Shown here one piece after another: positions 63,699 to 64,000 of a stretch of DNA of 64,000 nt (position 1 is its first letter; each line of letters begins with the position of its first letter). The notes beneath the pieces were generated by a model. The model was not told the origin of the DNA. It saw nothing but the letters and a program-made list of their open reading frames with translations, and searched no databases. Source of the DNA: an uncultured Porphyromonadaceae bacterium (GTDB lineage Bacteria; Bacteroidota; Bacteroidia; Bacteroidales; Muribaculaceae). A program made the translations under genes and the position numbers. Where the stretch lies: positions 43,243 to 107,242 of the forward strand of contig CANPGB010000010.1 in the NCBI GenBank assembly GCA_947573485.1, in the 5' to 3' direction.

Positions 63699-64000
63699 GA
63701 CTCATTCACTATCATTATAAAATCATTGTATATCAATGGGCAACTTCCCGATGCAGTGCATAGAACTGTTTGTCGCTCAAAGGATTGCGGCGCTTCCGTT
63801 ACAAAACCGCATTTTGGGTGCAATCCTCGGCTTATCTACTTTCAAAAATCCACTTATCAGACCCATTCCGGGTCTGCTTCTTTGTGGGTACAAAATTAAC
63901 GATTCTCAGCGAGAAAAACAAATTGATTCAACAAATATTACGGCCTGAATGTTGCTAATATAGGAAACTTTTATTAACTTTGCATACGATAATATGAATA
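63699..64000. other. Intergenic region at the right edge
   Basis: No convincing gene is seen in these 302 bases. Short overlapping frames on the plus strand lack family resemblance. The region ends with a promoter (63975-63982) pointing out of the window. Confidence 0.5.
63975..63982 (+). promoter_or_regulatory. Predicted -7 box TAACTTTG reading out of the window
   Basis: TAACTTTG has a TTGC element about 20 bases upstream, one base from TTTG in position. An ATG at 63994 could be a gene start that continues beyond the right edge. Confidence 0.5.

Noticed and set aside
63736..63948. Two overlapping short plus-strand frames near the right edge
   Set aside because: Neither has a promoter, signal or family resemblance; their overlap in different frames argues for chance.

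Overview
The window is chromosomal DNA from a gut Bacteroidales bacterium, most likely Muribaculaceae-like. The evidence is SusC/SusD pairs, hybrid two-component sensors fused to AraC domains, ThuA and DUF4292 proteins, a short Crp-type regulator, and many promoters of the Bacteroidota form TTTG-N19..21-TAnnTTTG. The first 41.6 kb is GC-rich with compact operons that often join by ATGA start/stop overlaps. From about 42 kb the sequence becomes more AT-rich and mosaic, with defence genes, broken genes and mobile-element remnants.

Region 1 (1-12.2 kb, mostly minus strand): the 5' part of a SusC transporter running off the left edge, a hybrid sensor with a sugar-binding-protein-like sensory domain, a secreted leucine-rich-repeat protein, a secreted metallophosphoesterase/beta-propeller with a small partner, phosphomannose isomerase, and a ThuA-like protein coupled to a GH9 glycosidase.

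Region 2 (9.0-27.5 kb): an amino-sugar utilisation locus. One unit is SusC-SusD-lipoprotein followed, after a terminator, by GH9-ThuA. The second is ROK kinase-NagB-FucP/NagP-type transporter-GH18/ThuA lipoprotein, all joined by 4-base overlaps. A reg_prop/Y_Y_Y hybrid sensor lies upstream. The promoters of the two units share a conserved upstream block at identical distance from the -7 box, so they are probably one regulon. The likely substrate is chitin, chitosan or another GlcN/GlcNAc glycan; no NagA deacetylase is present.

Region 3 (27.5-42.2 kb): housekeeping genes: Crp-type regulator, tRNA-Cys, radA, a barrel protein with a LysM/periplasmic-binding protein, metG, ansA, dut, a TPR/DUF4292/EnvC-like cluster, a Wzx-type flippase and a GNAT acetyltransferase.

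Region 4 (42.2-64 kb): a defence island. It holds a type III restriction-modification locus whose Res gene has an in-frame stop before the nuclease domain, an IS remnant, a HipBST-type tripartite toxin-antitoxin set, and a type I restriction operon (hsdM-hsdS-fic-DUF1016 nuclease-hsdR) followed by a frameshifted SF1 helicase/nuclease and a zinc alcohol dehydrogenase. The DUF1016 gene is flanked by a 56-bp copy of the hsdR 5' end and a vestige of an hsdS 3' end, which looks like a cassette-insertion scar.
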